Shown: positions 14,579 through 24,010, counted from the first letter of the stretch. The stretch: DNA of 51,709 nt from Calditrichaceae bacterium (GCA_013360445.1 JABWBP010000041.1:1-51709); one strand, 5' to 3'. Program-made: numbers and translations. The notes: generated by a model not told the origin, from the sequence alone.

Positions 14579-16954
14579 TTAGTCTTTGAACCCTATTTTT
14601 TTCGTTAATTGAATAAAGCGCGGGTCGGAGCGCAAGGGGTCGAGCTTCGGATCTACTTTGAAATAGAGCAGGTAATCGGATCTCTCCCGGTATCCCTTTT
14701 CGATCCAGCGGAATGCGCCCTCGCGGTCTTCCAGTCCCAGGTTAACGAGGGCGATGAGCAGCGGGGGCAAATAGACGTCATTCCCCTCTGCAATGGGGAG
14801 CAGTTCCTGCAGCAAGGCGCTCGCCTGCGCTTTTTGGCCCCCCCGCGCCAGGATATACGCTCGCGCCGCGGTAAGCAGCGGATAATCCCCGGCTAATTCC
14901 TGCGCTTTTTCGATGGCGGCAAGCGCCTCGGGATGGCGCATTTGCGCGTCGTAAGTGAACGCCAAAGCGATGTGAGCCAGGATGAAATATTCATCTAATT
15001 CCACGGTTTGCAGGAGTTGCTGAACGGCGAGGTCATATTGCCGGAAATAGTAGTGGGTCCAGCCGATATCCAGGTTGATGAGCGGGGAGACCGGGTCTAA
15101 ACTTTGCGCCGTGCGAAGTTCCCGGAACGCCGCTTCCTCTTCGCCCCGGCTGACAAAATACAGGGCGTGCCAGTGGTAAGCGGCGGCGAAATTGGGATTG
15201 AGGATGACGGCGCGTTGGAAATGCGCTTCCGCTTCCGGCCAGTTCCGGTCGTAGAACATGAGAATATTCGCCAGGGAAAGTTGCGCTTCCGCGGAGGCGT
15301 TGTCCAAACGGAGCGCTTTCCGAACCGCTTCTTCGGCGCGGGGCCGGGCGATTTGGGGCGGCATGACCCCGTACTCCGTGGAGCCGAGCAGGGAGTAGGC
15401 GTCTGCTAAACCGGTGTAGGCCAGCACCAGGGAGGAATCTTTTGCGATTGCCGCTTGAAGGTGTTTCATACCTTTAAGAATGGAAGAAGGGGTCCGTTTA
15501 TTTAAATAATACCGGCCTTTCAGGTAGAATTCATAAGCTTCCAGGTTCCCGGCGGTGGTTCCGGCGAGACGGTTCTTTTCTTTCTCTTTAAGGTGAATTT
15601 TTAAGGTTTGCGACACGCTCCGGGCAATATCGCGCTGAATTTCAAAAATATCCTTTAATTCCCGGTCGTATTCCTGCGACCACAGGTTGGTTTCGCTGCT
15701 GACATCCACCAATTGAACGGTAATACGCAGGCGGTCAGCATATTTACGCACGCTTCCCCGGATCACCCGGCTCACGTTCAGCTCCCTGCCGATTTGAGAA
15801 ATGCTTTTGGGAACGTCTTTATACTGCATTACCGATGTCCGGGCGATTACCTTTAAATCGTGGATATTGGAGAGGGTGGAAATCAACTCTTCGGTGATGC
15901 CGTCGGAGAAATATTCATCCTGCGCTTCCGGGCTGATGTTTTCGAAGGGCAGCACCGCAATGCGGCGGTCAATTTCCGGCGGGCCCTTGTCGGCGCGATT
16001 GCGGAGGATGGTATTTAGCAGGTAAATTCCGGCAATCAGCAGAAATATCAAAAGTGCCGCCGCCGGAATTTTGGAGAAAAGCGATTTTCCGGGAAGGGGT
16101 TTCTTCAGGCCGGTAAATTCGCCGGATGAAGAAGCGGAGGCCTGTCGCTGAACCGCTTCCAGCTCGGCCAGCATTTCATCCACCGCGGCATAGCGCTGCG
16201 CGGAGTCTTTTTGCAGCGCCCGGTTCACAATTTTCTCCAATTCGGGAGGAACTTCGGGATTCAAGCTGCGCAGGGGCGGCGGCTTTTCATTTAGTATCCG
16301 GTAAAAAGTTGTTTGGGGATGCTCTGCTTCGAAAGGGGTCTTTCCCGCCAGCATTTCGAACAAAACGACCCCGAAAGACCAGATGTCCGAGCGCTGATCC
16401 GCGGTTTCGCCGCGCAGTTGCTCCGGGGACATGTAGGCGGCGGTTCCCATCATGGCCCCGCTGCCGGTAACCGGGGCGCTGCCGGCGAATTTCGCCAGGC
16501 CGAAATCGAGAATCTTCGCCGCGCCGCCGGAAGCGATCATCACGTTTCCCGGTTTTAAATCCCGGTGAATGATGCCCTGCCGGTGAGCGTGCGCCAGCCC
16601 CCGGGCAATTTGCAGGGCAACGTCAATCGAATTGTCAATTGTCAATTGGCAATTGTCAATTGCCAATTTAAGGGTTTCGCCTTCGTAATAGGCCATGGCG
16701 ATGTACATTTGCCCGTTTTCAGTTTCGTTGATTTCGAAAATGGTGCAAATATTGGGATGGTCCAGGGCGGAGGCGGCTTTGGCTTCCCGGGCAAAGCGCT
16801 CCTTGCCGGCGCTGTCGAGGCTGAGTTCCGCGGAGAGGAATTTGAGGGCGACCAGGCGGTCTAATTTTAAATCCCGCGCTTTATAGACCACTCCCATGCC
16901 CCCGCCGCCGAGAGCTTCCAGGATTTGAAAATGCGCGATTGTTTCCCCGACCAT
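14579..16954 (-). CDS. Ser/Thr protein kinase with TM segment, TolB/FlgO-like domain and TPRs
   Basis: The ATG at 16954 is used (GGGGG 7 bases upstream); a TTG at 16960 is also open. Residues about 10-270 are a PknB-type kinase: glycine loop GGGGMGVVYKAR, catalytic HRDLKPGNV, DFGLAKF and 'MSPEQLRGE'. A single TM helix lies near 300-320 ('IPAAALLIFLLIAGIYLL'). A periplasmic or C-terminal domain beginning 'RIAVLPFENISPEAQDEYFSDG' resembles the TolB-like/FlgO domain seen in adenylate-cyclase-TPR proteins, followed by about seven TPRs to the end. All catalytic residues are present, so it is likely active. Oddity: residues around 109-120 (sequence IDNCQLTIDN) are encoded by an inverted CAATTGTC word array inside the kinase N-lobe/C-lobe linker. 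It is followed 10 bp later by the sigma54 activator gene. Confidence 0.93.
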   Translation of the reverse strand: MVGETIAHFQILEALGGGGMGVVYKARDLKLDRLVALKFLSAELSLDSAGKERFAREAKAASALDHPNICTIFEINETENGQMYIAMAYYEGETLKLAIDNCQLTIDNSIDVALQIARGLAHAHRQGIIHRDLKPGNVMIASGGAAKILDFGLAKFAGSAPVTGSGAMMGTAAYMSPEQLRGETADQRSDIWSFGVVLFEMLAGKTPFEAEHPQTTFYRILNEKPPPLRSLNPEVPPELEKIVNRALQKDSAQRYAAVDEMLAELEAVQRQASASSSGEFTGLKKPLPGKSLFSKIPAAALLIFLLIAGIYLLNTILRNRADKGPPEIDRRIAVLPFENISPEAQDEYFSDGITEELISTLSNIHDLKVIARTSVMQYKDVPKSISQIGRELNVSRVIRGSVRKYADRLRITVQLVDVSSETNLWSQEYDRELKDIFEIQRDIARSVSQTLKIHLKEKEKNRLAGTTAGNLEAYEFYLKGRYYLNKRTPSSILKGMKHLQAAIAKDSSLVLAYTGLADAYSLLGSTEYGVMPPQIARPRAEEAVRKALRLDNASAEAQLSLANILMFYDRNWPEAEAHFQRAVILNPNFAAAYHWHALYFVSRGEEEAAFRELRTAQSLDPVSPLINLDIGWTHYYFRQYDLAVQQLLQTVELDEYFILAHIALAFTYDAQMRHPEALAAIEKAQELAGDYPLLTAARAYILARGGQKAQASALLQELLPIAEGNDVYLPPLLIALVNLGLEDREGAFRWIEKGYRERSDYLLYFKVDPKLDPLRSDPRFIQLTKKIGFKD
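16628..16671. repeat. CAATTGTCAATTG palindromic word array inside the kinase gene
   Basis: Five reiterations of CAATTG/TTGTCAAT-type words, some inverted (CAATTGGCAATTGTCAATTG), lie within the kinase coding frame without breaking it. They encode a hydrophilic IDNCQLTIDN insert between the hinge sequence 'YYEGETLK' and 'SIDVALQIARGL'. Kinases of this family usually have a short segment here. Confidence 0.75.
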
Positions 16955-17096
16955 GCTCAACCCCCGCCAAATTGAAACTCAGCGCAATCAGATGGGTTAA
17001 GAGAGTTTAATCAAATCCAATCAGAAAAGAAATTTTTTTCTTTTAAAAAAGCCATCTGCCTCATGTTTTTTTGCGGATTGAGAACAATTTTGAAAT

Positions 17097-20000
17097 ATGG
17101 ATTTTCGGGAATATATTCTATTGCGAATGGTGAGTGAACAAAACAAGCTTACTGCAATGAGCCAGAAAACAACCCCGCATGAAATCCTTTCCCGCTTTAA
17201 GCCGGTCGCCGAAGAACATTTAAGCAAATGCGTCTCCGGCTGGCTTCGATTGCATGAGCAGAATCTCTCCGCTTTCCAAAACCGCTTCCGGCAAACCCTG
17301 GCGCGCCTGGGAAAACTTTCCCGGAAGGATGATGCGCTCCACACTCTTTGGAGCGAGCTTGGCGACTTTTATCACGCCTTGCAGGAATGGACCGGCAGAC
17401 TTGCCTACCTCAGCGAAGAGAGCGCCCTAAACGAGGTTCTGCAGGGAGAAAAGGCGCGTTTTGCCGCCTTTTGGGAGCCTTTTCCGAAGGATATAAAGAT
17501 TGGGTTAACGGAGAGCTATTGGGAGCCGCAGCCCGGCGATTCCCTGCACGTCAAGCTCTGGAAATACCAGCGCCGGGCCAGAAACCGGTTTACCCGCGCC
17601 CGCTATGCGCTGCGGAACGGATTTCGCAAACTTTTCCGCCGGCAGGCGCTGCCCGTTCCTCCAATTTACCAGACATTTTCCCTGGCGGTTTTTTCCGAAG
17701 GCTATTTGAGCGCTCCCTTTGACCGGTTTTTGCTGGGCGAATGGGAAAAATACCTCCACCTGGCCAGCCGCCAGATCGATGCGTTGCACAAAATTGTTCA
17801 GCAAATGCACAGCCGGCTGATATTTTTGGATGAAGCCGGCCAGGTTTGGATTCAAACCGATGTACCCAAAATTGCCGCCCGGCTCGAATCGCTGCGGGAA
17901 TTCTCATCCACCGTCGCGGCGTTGTTCGACGAGATCACTGCATTCCGCCCGGCCATGTTAGAACGGTTCGAACAATGGTTTGCGGAAACGGAAAAGAACT
18001 TCCACGATCAATGGCGTTTTGCCGGCACGCATATTTTGAAGGAAAAAAGGATTGCCAGCCGGTCGGGTAACGCCCGGAAGAGAGTGCAAAACCAGTTCGA
18101 ACGCGACAAAAAAGCCTGGATACAGGATTTCTCCGTGGAGCGGGAAGACTGGGTAAATGAAATCGCCCTGCGAAACATTCAATTGAACGTTGGCAAAGAA
18201 TATTTGCAAGTAGTGCAGCAATTTCAGGCCAAAATTTCCGGGCAGATCATCCCGGTTTTTGCAACCGCAATTCAAGCGATTCGTACTTCCACGGATAAAT
18301 TCAAGAGCGTGGAGCAAAACCGGGCGGATTTAAAACGCGCTATCGTCGCCGAGAATCGCGCCCTGCAAAAATCCCTGCGCGACGAAATTTTGCCGGGAAT
18401 GATGGATGCGCTGCTGGAGGCCCGCTTAGACCAGGCGCTAACCCCACTTTTGGAAACCACCCGGCAGCTTGGTAAAACGCTCCCGGATAAACAAACCGTA
18501 TTCCGCAAAAAAGACCTGGATCATTTACCGCCGGATTCGAAGGTGGATGACGTTCCCATCGGAGAATTGTTCAATGAGAAGCTTCTGTTGGCATTCGAAC
18601 GGCAGATCGAGGAGTACCGGCAGGAGCTGCGCCAGGCGGTCGAAAATATTATCCGCGACATTTCCGAAGTTGACCAGGTAGTAGAGTTCAATTTGGACGC
18701 GGCCTTGAACCTGTTGGAGGAGCGCAAAGAAACCGGCGAGGCTTTTCAGACCGTCATGGAGGGATTGGAGCGCGCCGCCGGCCTGGTCGAACAGTTCATC
18801 AACCGGGGAACCCAATTCCGGCAGCAATCGGAAACCGAACTGTTCCGCATCGCCCGGAAATTTATGCAGGACGTGCAGGAATTGCTGGATAACGAAGCGC
18901 TTCTTAAGCTGAAAATCCAGTTGGCGCAGGCCAAAGCCAAAGAGCGGATTCGCATCTACCGCCAAAAAATCTGGAGTTTCTGCAAACTGATCATTCCGCG
19001 CATCTGGTCTTTCCTGAAACAAACCGCCGGCCTGGTTCGCAGGAAATATTCCCAGTTGCGCAAAATAACCGGCCTGGCCCCGGCAGCCCTCGACAGCCAG
19101 GCGGCGCTGTTTCAATATCTCTCCGAAACCCGCCGGAAAATAACCTCCCTGCCCTACGTGTACCAACGATTGTTCCAGAACCGCCCCCTCACCGATGAAC
19201 GCTTTTTTGCCGGCCGGGAGGAAGAGCTTTCCGAATTAAGGGAAGATTTTAAAACCTGGCAGCAGGGATATTCTGTCGCCACCGCCATCACCGGGGAGCG
19301 CGGCAGCGGTAAAACCACGGTGATCCATTTTGCCAAAGAATGGGTTTTTGCGGGCCAGCCGGTGCGCGAGATCGACGTCAAAATAACCATCTGGCGGGCG
19401 GAAGACTTTATTTCCCTTCTTCAGAACGCCTTTCCGGAATGCAAAGCAAGCACTTTGCCGGAAATGGAGAAAGCCCTTTTGCAGCTTGATGAACCGGTGA
19501 TTTGTATTGTGGAAAATACTCAGAATCTGTTTTTGAAAACCGTGGACGGCTTCGATCTCCTGGAAGAATTTTTGCTGCTCATCTCCCGCACCCACCGCCA
19601 GGTTTACTGGGTGCTCACCTGCACCCTCTACAGTTGGGCATACCTGGATAAAGTGATCAATATCTCCCGTTTTTTCCGGCGGGTGCTTTCCTTAGATAAT
19701 CTTACCCGCCAGGAAATGGAAAACGTCATTCTGCGCCGCCACCGCGTTACCGGTTACCGGCTTTTTTTCGAAACGCCGGAGAAAATTCAAAAAAACCGCC
19801 GCTTCAAAAAACTAACCGGCGAAGAAGCGCAGCAATCCTACTTGCAGGATCTTTTTTTCAAAGAGCTTCAAGAAGTGGCCAGCGGCAATGTTTCCGTGGC
19901 CATCCTGTACTGGATACGCGCCATCCGCAAGATCGAAAACAGCCGCCTCACCCTCTGGCCGTTGATCGAGCAGGATTATTCGTTTATGTACCAGCTCTCC

Positions 20001-20222
20001 GCGGAAGAATTGTTTACCATTGGGGCGCTCATTCAACACGAAATGCTGAAACCGGAGGAACATGCGCGAATTTTTCATCAATCCGGGCAGCAAAGTGTGA
20101 TGTTATTTAATTCCTTGATCAACAAGGGCATCATAACGGAGAATGAAAACGGTTGCCGCATCCATCCATTCCTTTACCGGCCCGCGCTGGTTGCGCTCAA
20201 ACGTTTGAATATCATCCATTAG
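17097..20222 (+). CDS. Large coiled-coil AAA-type P-loop ATPase, partner of an MscS channel
   Basis: About 1041 residues; the start is uncertain because ATGs at 17097, 17127 and 17157 all lack a good ribosome site, and conserved-looking sequence begins after 17157. Residues about 20-640 are helical, rich in Arg, Glu and Gln, with predicted coiled coils. An AAA/ORC-like NTPase domain follows: 'FFAGREEELSELREDF' entry motif, Walker A GERGSGKTT (about 733-741) and probable Walker B hydrophobics 'PVICIVENTQN'. The last ~150 residues look like winged-helix or lid sequence ('LSAEELFTIGALIQHEML'). The channel gene starts 10 bp after the stop, so the two are surely co-transcribed. I do not recognise a named family; a membrane-associated, ATP-driven regulator of the channel is inference. 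Confidence 0.8.
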   Translation: MDFREYILLRMVSEQNKLTAMSQKTTPHEILSRFKPVAEEHLSKCVSGWLRLHEQNLSAFQNRFRQTLARLGKLSRKDDALHTLWSELGDFYHALQEWTGRLAYLSEESALNEVLQGEKARFAAFWEPFPKDIKIGLTESYWEPQPGDSLHVKLWKYQRRARNRFTRARYALRNGFRKLFRRQALPVPPIYQTFSLAVFSEGYLSAPFDRFLLGEWEKYLHLASRQIDALHKIVQQMHSRLIFLDEAGQVWIQTDVPKIAARLESLREFSSTVAALFDEITAFRPAMLERFEQWFAETEKNFHDQWRFAGTHILKEKRIASRSGNARKRVQNQFERDKKAWIQDFSVEREDWVNEIALRNIQLNVGKEYLQVVQQFQAKISGQIIPVFATAIQAIRTSTDKFKSVEQNRADLKRAIVAENRALQKSLRDEILPGMMDALLEARLDQALTPLLETTRQLGKTLPDKQTVFRKKDLDHLPPDSKVDDVPIGELFNEKLLLAFERQIEEYRQELRQAVENIIRDISEVDQVVEFNLDAALNLLEERKETGEAFQTVMEGLERAAGLVEQFINRGTQFRQQSETELFRIARKFMQDVQELLDNEALLKLKIQLAQAKAKERIRIYRQKIWSFCKLIIPRIWSFLKQTAGLVRRKYSQLRKITGLAPAALDSQAALFQYLSETRRKITSLPYVYQRLFQNRPLTDERFFAGREEELSELREDFKTWQQGYSVATAITGERGSGKTTVIHFAKEWVFAGQPVREIDVKITIWRAEDFISLLQNAFPECKASTLPEMEKALLQLDEPVICIVENTQNLFLKTVDGFDLLEEFLLLISRTHRQVYWVLTCTLYSWAYLDKVINISRFFRRVLSLDNLTRQEMENVILRRHRVTGYRLFFETPEKIQKNRRFKKLTGEEAQQSYLQDLFFKELQEVASGNVSVAILYWIRAIRKIENSRLTLWPLIEQDYSFMYQLSAEELFTIGALIQHEMLKPEEHARIFHQSGQQSVMLFNSLINKGIITENENGCRIHPFLYRPALVALKRLNIIH

Positions 20223-20232
20223 GAGTTAAGAA

Positions 20233-21213
20233 ATGTCCGGCATAAAATCGCTCACCCTAACCTGGCTGCTACTGGTGATGACAGTATTATCGGTGAGCCA
20301 TACCGCTTGCTCCGGGAACCTGCCCTCTTTAAGCAAAACTTCCCGGGTTGCCGCGGACAGCGCCGCCGCAGATACCGCCGCAAAACCATTGCAAGATTCC
20401 ATCCTGCAAAACAAGCCTGCCATTCCCTGGTCCCTCACCTTCGGCAAAATTTTTTGGACCATTGTGGTGATTCTCGCCTCCTTACTGGTTATCCGCTATT
20501 TTACCCGCCTGTTAGAAGGGATTGCGGAGCGGTGGGCGCATCTGCGTTTGCTGATTAAGCGGTTCATCCCCATTTTTCGCGTGCTCACCTGGACGTTCGT
20601 TATTTTTGTGATCATCGAAGGCATTATTCAGCCGCCTATTGCCACCCTGTTAGCATTTACCGCCTCCGCCGGCATCGCACTGGGGTTTGCATCCCAGGAC
20701 ATTCTGAAAAACGTTTTCGGCGGGATCATGATTCTGCTGGATCGCCCCTTCCAGGTAGGCGATAAAATCCAGGTGGGCGATTTTTACGGCGAGGTGGTGC
20801 AGATCGGCCTGCGCACCGTAAGAGTGGTTACCCCGGATGACAGCCTGGTTTCCATCCCCAACGGAGAAATTATGAACCAGGCGGTGTCGAACTCCAATTC
20901 CGGGGAATCCAATTGCCAGGTGGCGGCGGAATTCTATTTCCCGGCAGACCTCGACCTGGTTAAGGCGCGTAAAATTGCGTACCGCGCGGCGGCGGTGTCC
21001 CGCTACGTCTATCTCAACAAACCGATTGCAGTGATATTCAAAAACGAAATCCATGAAGGCCGCTCGCTGCTGAAAATGCGTTTGAAGGCTTACGTGCTGG
21101 ATTTGCGTTATGAATTTGCCTTTATGAGCGAAATGACCGAGATCGTCATTCAGGAATTTTTAAAAGCGGGGCTGATTACGCCGGAGCAAATGGCCGCGAC
21201 GAAAGAGAATTGA
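20233..21213 (+). CDS. MscS-family mechanosensitive ion channel
   Basis: AGGAG precedes the ATG by 7 bases. A signal or first TM segment (residues about 7-25) is followed by a Ser/Ala-rich linker and three TM helices (about 72-95, 116-135, 138-155). The third contains the MscS pore signature 'TASAGIALGFASQDILKNVFGG', then the beta domain 'DRPFQVGDKIQVGDFYGEVVQIGLRTVRV', 'SIPNGEIMNQAVSN'. At 326 residues it is close to the usual size. It should sit in the inner membrane and release solutes on membrane tension. Its overlap-like spacing with the ATPase gene upstream indicates a functional pair. Family assignment is certain; ion selectivity cannot be told. Confidence 0.93.
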   Translation: MSGIKSLTLTWLLLVMTVLSVSHTACSGNLPSLSKTSRVAADSAAADTAAKPLQDSILQNKPAIPWSLTFGKIFWTIVVILASLLVIRYFTRLLEGIAERWAHLRLLIKRFIPIFRVLTWTFVIFVIIEGIIQPPIATLLAFTASAGIALGFASQDILKNVFGGIMILLDRPFQVGDKIQVGDFYGEVVQIGLRTVRVVTPDDSLVSIPNGEIMNQAVSNSNSGESNCQVAAEFYFPADLDLVKARKIAYRAAAVSRYVYLNKPIAVIFKNEIHEGRSLLKMRLKAYVLDLRYEFAFMSEMTEIVIQEFLKAGLITPEQMAATKEN

Positions 21214-21300
21214 GTTGTTGAAGGAGGAGTGCAAAATTTATGTTGCACATGGGGGGGTAAGCTTACCCTCTCTCTGGAAGATGCGCTCGGCATTAAGAGC

Positions 21301-21329
21301 TTGACATATTCCTCAAGATGCCGTAACAT
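21301..21329 (+). promoter_or_regulatory. sigma70-type promoter for the nfeD-slipin operon
   Basis: TTGACA at 21301-21306, a 17-bp spacer, then TAACAT at 21324-21329; the nfeD start is at 21352, leaving a short leader. Confidence 0.6.
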
Positions 21330-21351
21330 CAACTAAAACTGGAAGAAAACT

Positions 21352-22644
21352 ATGAGCCTTAAACGGATCGCGCTTATTCTGTCGGTTTTGCTTCCGGCGT
21401 TGGCGGTTCTGGCGCAAAACCGGGTGCACGTGATTACCATCGACGGGGTCATCAATCCCGCTTCCAGCGAATTTATCCGCTCCTCCATCGAACATGCCGA
21501 AATGGAGAACGCCCACTGCCTGATTATCCGGTTGGACACTCCCGGCGGGTTGATGGAATCCATGCGCGACATCACCCAAAATATGCTGAATTCACCGCTG
21601 CCGGTGGTGGTGTATGTGGCGCCTTCCGGGGCGCACGCCGGTTCCGCGGGGGTGTTCATCACCCTGGCGGCGCACGTGGCGGCCATGGCCCCGGGCACCA
21701 ACATCGGGGCGGCCAGCGTGGTGGCCATGGGCATGGGCGCAGACAGCGCCAACGCCACCATGTTGAAAAAAGCCACCAACGACGCGGTGGCCTTCATCCG
21801 CAGCATCGCCGAGGAGCGGGGACGTAACGCGGAGTGGGCGGAAAAGGCGGTCACCGAGGCGGCCTCCGTAACCGCCGCCGAGGCCCTGGAGTTGCAGGTC
21901 ATCGATTTTGTTGTTTCCAGCCTCGACAGCCTGCTGATCCTGATGGACGGCAAAGTGGTCAAAACCCCGGCGGATTCCGTGAAGCTGGCGACCCGCGAGG
22001 CGGAGAAGCAGCATATCGAAATGCCCTGGCGCTTTAAAATTCTGAACGTCATCAGCGATCCCACCATTGCCTACATTCTCTTCATCATCGGGATTTACGG
22101 TTTGTTCTTCGAACTCTACAATCCCGGGGCGATCTTCCCCGGGGTGATCGGCGCCATCAGCCTGATTTTAGCCTTCTACGCCATGAATACCCTGCCGGTC
22201 AATTACGCCGGCATCCTGCTGATCCTGCTCGCCATCGTTCTCTTCCTTTTGGAGATCAAAATTCCCAGTTATGGGGTGCTGACCATCGGGGGGGTGATAT
22301 CGTTCGTGGTCGGTTCGATCATGTTATTCGATCCGGAGGTGCCGTTTGTGAAAATTTCCTGGGAAGTAATCATCACGGTCACCGCCGCCACGGTGCTGTT
22401 CTTCGTCTTTGCGGTGGGAATGGGCATCCGCGCCCAGAAGAAAAAAACCGTGGTAGGGCGGGAATTTTTAGCCGAGAGCAGCGCCGAAGCGTTAGAGGAT
22501 TTTAGCGCTGGAAAAGGCCAGGTCAGCTTCGAAGGGGAAATCTGGCAGGCGGAGAGCAGCGAGGCCATCCGCAAGGGGGACCGGGTGAAGGTCGTGAAAG
22601 TGGAAGGGCTGAAGCTGACTGTCAAAAAGATTGTCGGGAATTAA
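21352..22644 (+). CDS. nfeD: NfeD-family membrane serine protease (ClpP-class, STOPP type)
   Basis: A 430-residue full-length NfeD1b-type protein. Residues 1-20 are a signal peptide. Residues about 22-225 form the ClpP-like protease domain with 'LDTPGGLMESMRDITQ' and the nucleophile region 'PSGAHAGSAGVFI', followed by 'APGTNIGAASVV'. Four TM helices occupy about 235-350 ('SDPTIAYILFIIGIYGLFFELYNPGAIFPGVIG...'), and the C-terminal OB-fold NfeD domain ends '...KGDRVKVVKVEGLKLTVKKI'. The archaeal homologue cleaves the C-terminus of stomatin, and here the slipin gene follows directly, matching the classic nfeD-slipin pair involved in membrane microdomain quality control. Confidence 0.94.
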   Translation: MSLKRIALILSVLLPALAVLAQNRVHVITIDGVINPASSEFIRSSIEHAEMENAHCLIIRLDTPGGLMESMRDITQNMLNSPLPVVVYVAPSGAHAGSAGVFITLAAHVAAMAPGTNIGAASVVAMGMGADSANATMLKKATNDAVAFIRSIAEERGRNAEWAEKAVTEAASVTAAEALELQVIDFVVSSLDSLLILMDGKVVKTPADSVKLATREAEKQHIEMPWRFKILNVISDPTIAYILFIIGIYGLFFELYNPGAIFPGVIGAISLILAFYAMNTLPVNYAGILLILLAIVLFLLEIKIPSYGVLTIGGVISFVVGSIMLFDPEVPFVKISWEVIITVTAATVLFFVFAVGMGIRAQKKKTVVGREFLAESSAEALEDFSAGKGQVSFEGEIWQAESSEAIRKGDRVKVVKVEGLKLTVKKIVGN

Positions 22645-22647
22645 ATC

Positions 22648-22736
22648 GTGTTCATGTGTTCGTCGGGTGTTATGGTGGTCAAGTTACGCGAACATGAACG
22701 CTTGAACACACGAACACCTGAACACAATCAAAAAAG
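22648..22736. repeat. GTGTTC/GAACAC word array, inverted pair
   Basis: GTGTTCATGTGTTCG right after the nfeD stop is answered by GAACGCTTGAACACACGAAC at about 22697-22716 and further GAACAC words, forming an inverted pair in the gap between nfeD and the slipin gene. Confidence 0.8.
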
Positions 22737-22746
22737 CGGAGGAGCC

Positions 22747-23502
22747 ATGCCAGCCATAATTACCCTGGTTATTTTGGGAATTCTGCTGATTACCAGCGCG
22801 GTGCGGATTTTGTGGGAATACGAACGCGGGGTGATTTTCCGCCTGGGGCGGTTCGTTAAAGTAAAAGGGCCGGGACTGGTTCTGCTGATTCCGATTGTGG
22901 ACCGGATGGTAAAAGTCAGCCTGCGCACCGTGGTGATGGACGTTCCCCCGCAGGACGTCATCACCCTGGATAACGTCTCGGTGCAGGTAAACGCAGTGGT
23001 CTATTTCCGGGTGGTGGACCCGGAGAAAGCCATCATTAAGGTGGAAGATTACCTGTTTGCCACTTCCCAGCTTTCCCAGACTACCTTGCGCAGCATTGTG
23101 GGGCAGGTAGAATTGGATGAATTGCTGGCGCAGCGGGAAAAGATCAACAAGGAATTGCAGCGCATGATCGACAATCACTCCGACCCCTGGGGAATCAAAG
23201 TCACCCTGGTAGAGATCAAGCAAATCGACCTGCCTATCGAGATGAAGCGCGCCATCGCCAAACAGGCGGAAGCGGAACGGGAGCGCCGCGCCAAAGTCAT
23301 CCATGCGGAAGGGGAATTGCAGGCTTCTTATAAGCTGAGCGAGGCGGCCAAGGTGATCAGCGATTATCCCGTGGCGGTGCAGTTGCGTTTTCTGCAAACT
23401 CTTACGGAGGTGGCCACGGAGCACAATTCCACCACCATCTTCCCGGTGCCCATCGATCTCCTCGCGCCGTTTCTCCGCAAAGACAGCGGGGAGAAGAAGT
23501 GA
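22747..23502 (+). CDS. Slipin / stomatin-family SPFH protein
   Basis: The start at 22747 has GGAGGAG 4-5 bases upstream; the open frame from 22648 runs through the repeat and is rejected. A single N-terminal TM helix (about 3-22) is followed by the SPFH/Band-7 domain: '[26 protein letters not shown]', '[31 protein letters not shown]', '[20 protein letters not shown]', then a helical tail '[22 protein letters not shown]'. At 251 residues it is typical for slipin-2. It should form membrane-bound oligomeric rings and be the substrate or partner of the NfeD protease encoded immediately upstream. Confidence 0.95.
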   Translation: MPAIITLVILGILLITSAVRILWEYERGVIFRLGRFVKVKGPGLVLLIPIVDRMVKVSLRTVVMDVPPQDVITLDNVSVQVNAVVYFRVVDPEKAIIKVEDYLFATSQLSQTTLRSIVGQVELDELLAQREKINKELQRMIDNHSDPWGIKVTLVEIKQIDLPIEMKRAIAKQAEAERERRAKVIHAEGELQASYKLSEAAKVISDYPVAVQLRFLQTLTEVATEHNSTTIFPVPIDLLAPFLRKDSGEKK

Positions 23503-23505
23503 GGC

Positions 23506-23616
23506 GTAATGCGTAACTCGTAATGCGCAATGGTTGCGAGGTTTGGGTATTGCGTAGTGCGTATTCCATTGTCTTACGCATTACGTATTACGTTTTACGC
23601 CCCACGTTTCACGCAA
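23506..23616. repeat. CGTAATGCG / ACGCATTACG word array, inverted pair
   Basis: GCGTAATGCGTAACTCGTAA at 23505-23524 and related words are mirrored by TTACGCATTACGTATTACG at 23573-23591. The array begins 3 bases after the slipin stop and its other end contains the stop codon of the convergent DUF309 gene (23611-23609). Confidence 0.8.
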
Positions 23617-24010
23617 ACTCAAACCACCCCGGCTGAACGGTATTCGCCGCAAACCGGCGGATCTCCGGGCGGGGATCCTCTCCGGCGGCTGTTTTTTCCA
23701 GGCAGAGGAGCAGGACCTCCCGAAGCTCGGCAACGGGAGCCAGACGCGGCCCGGAGTGGTTCTCTAAGAGTTGGTTGCAGCGTTTCAAGGCTTTATTCCA
23801 CAGGTTCAAACAGCCGGTGCGGTTCTGTTTCTCGAAATGATAGACGCCCACGCTCAACTGGATCATCGCCTGCCAGAAGCTTCGCTGGCGGCCGGCCATC
23901 TCGCGCCAGGGAATTTCCCATTCTTCATGTGCGGCAAAGAAATCACCGTGCCGCAAAAAATCCAGCCCTTTTTGCAGATGAACGTTTCTGGCGGAATGGT
24001 CCATAGACAT
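23609..24010 (-). CDS. DUF309 family protein
   Basis: GGAG lies 5-6 bases before the ATG at 24010. The protein (133 residues) shows the DUF309 hallmarks: 'FFAAHEEWEIPWREM', where the HEEWE/W-R pattern is conserved, and 'FWQAMIQLSVGVYHFEKQNRTGCLNLWNKAL'. The domain is a small all-helical fold of unknown function. The gene converges on the slipin gene, and its last codons and stop are made of the CGTAATGCG repeat array. Family assignment rests on motif recognition. Confidence 0.85.
   Translation of the reverse strand: MSMDHSARNVHLQKGLDFLRHGDFFAAHEEWEIPWREMAGRQRSFWQAMIQLSVGVYHFEKQNRTGCLNLWNKALKRCNQLLENHSGPRLAPVAELREVLLLCLEKTAAGEDPRPEIRRFAANTVQPGWFEFA

Noticed and set aside
20233-20330. MscS protein as a lipoprotein
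   Set aside because: 'SVSHTAC' near residue 26 lacks a proper lipobox (His at -3), so lipidation is not supported.
22648-22746. Upstream extension of the slipin gene
   Set aside because: Encoded by the GAACAC word array; the ATG at 22747 has a strong ribosome site and the family-typical N-terminus.
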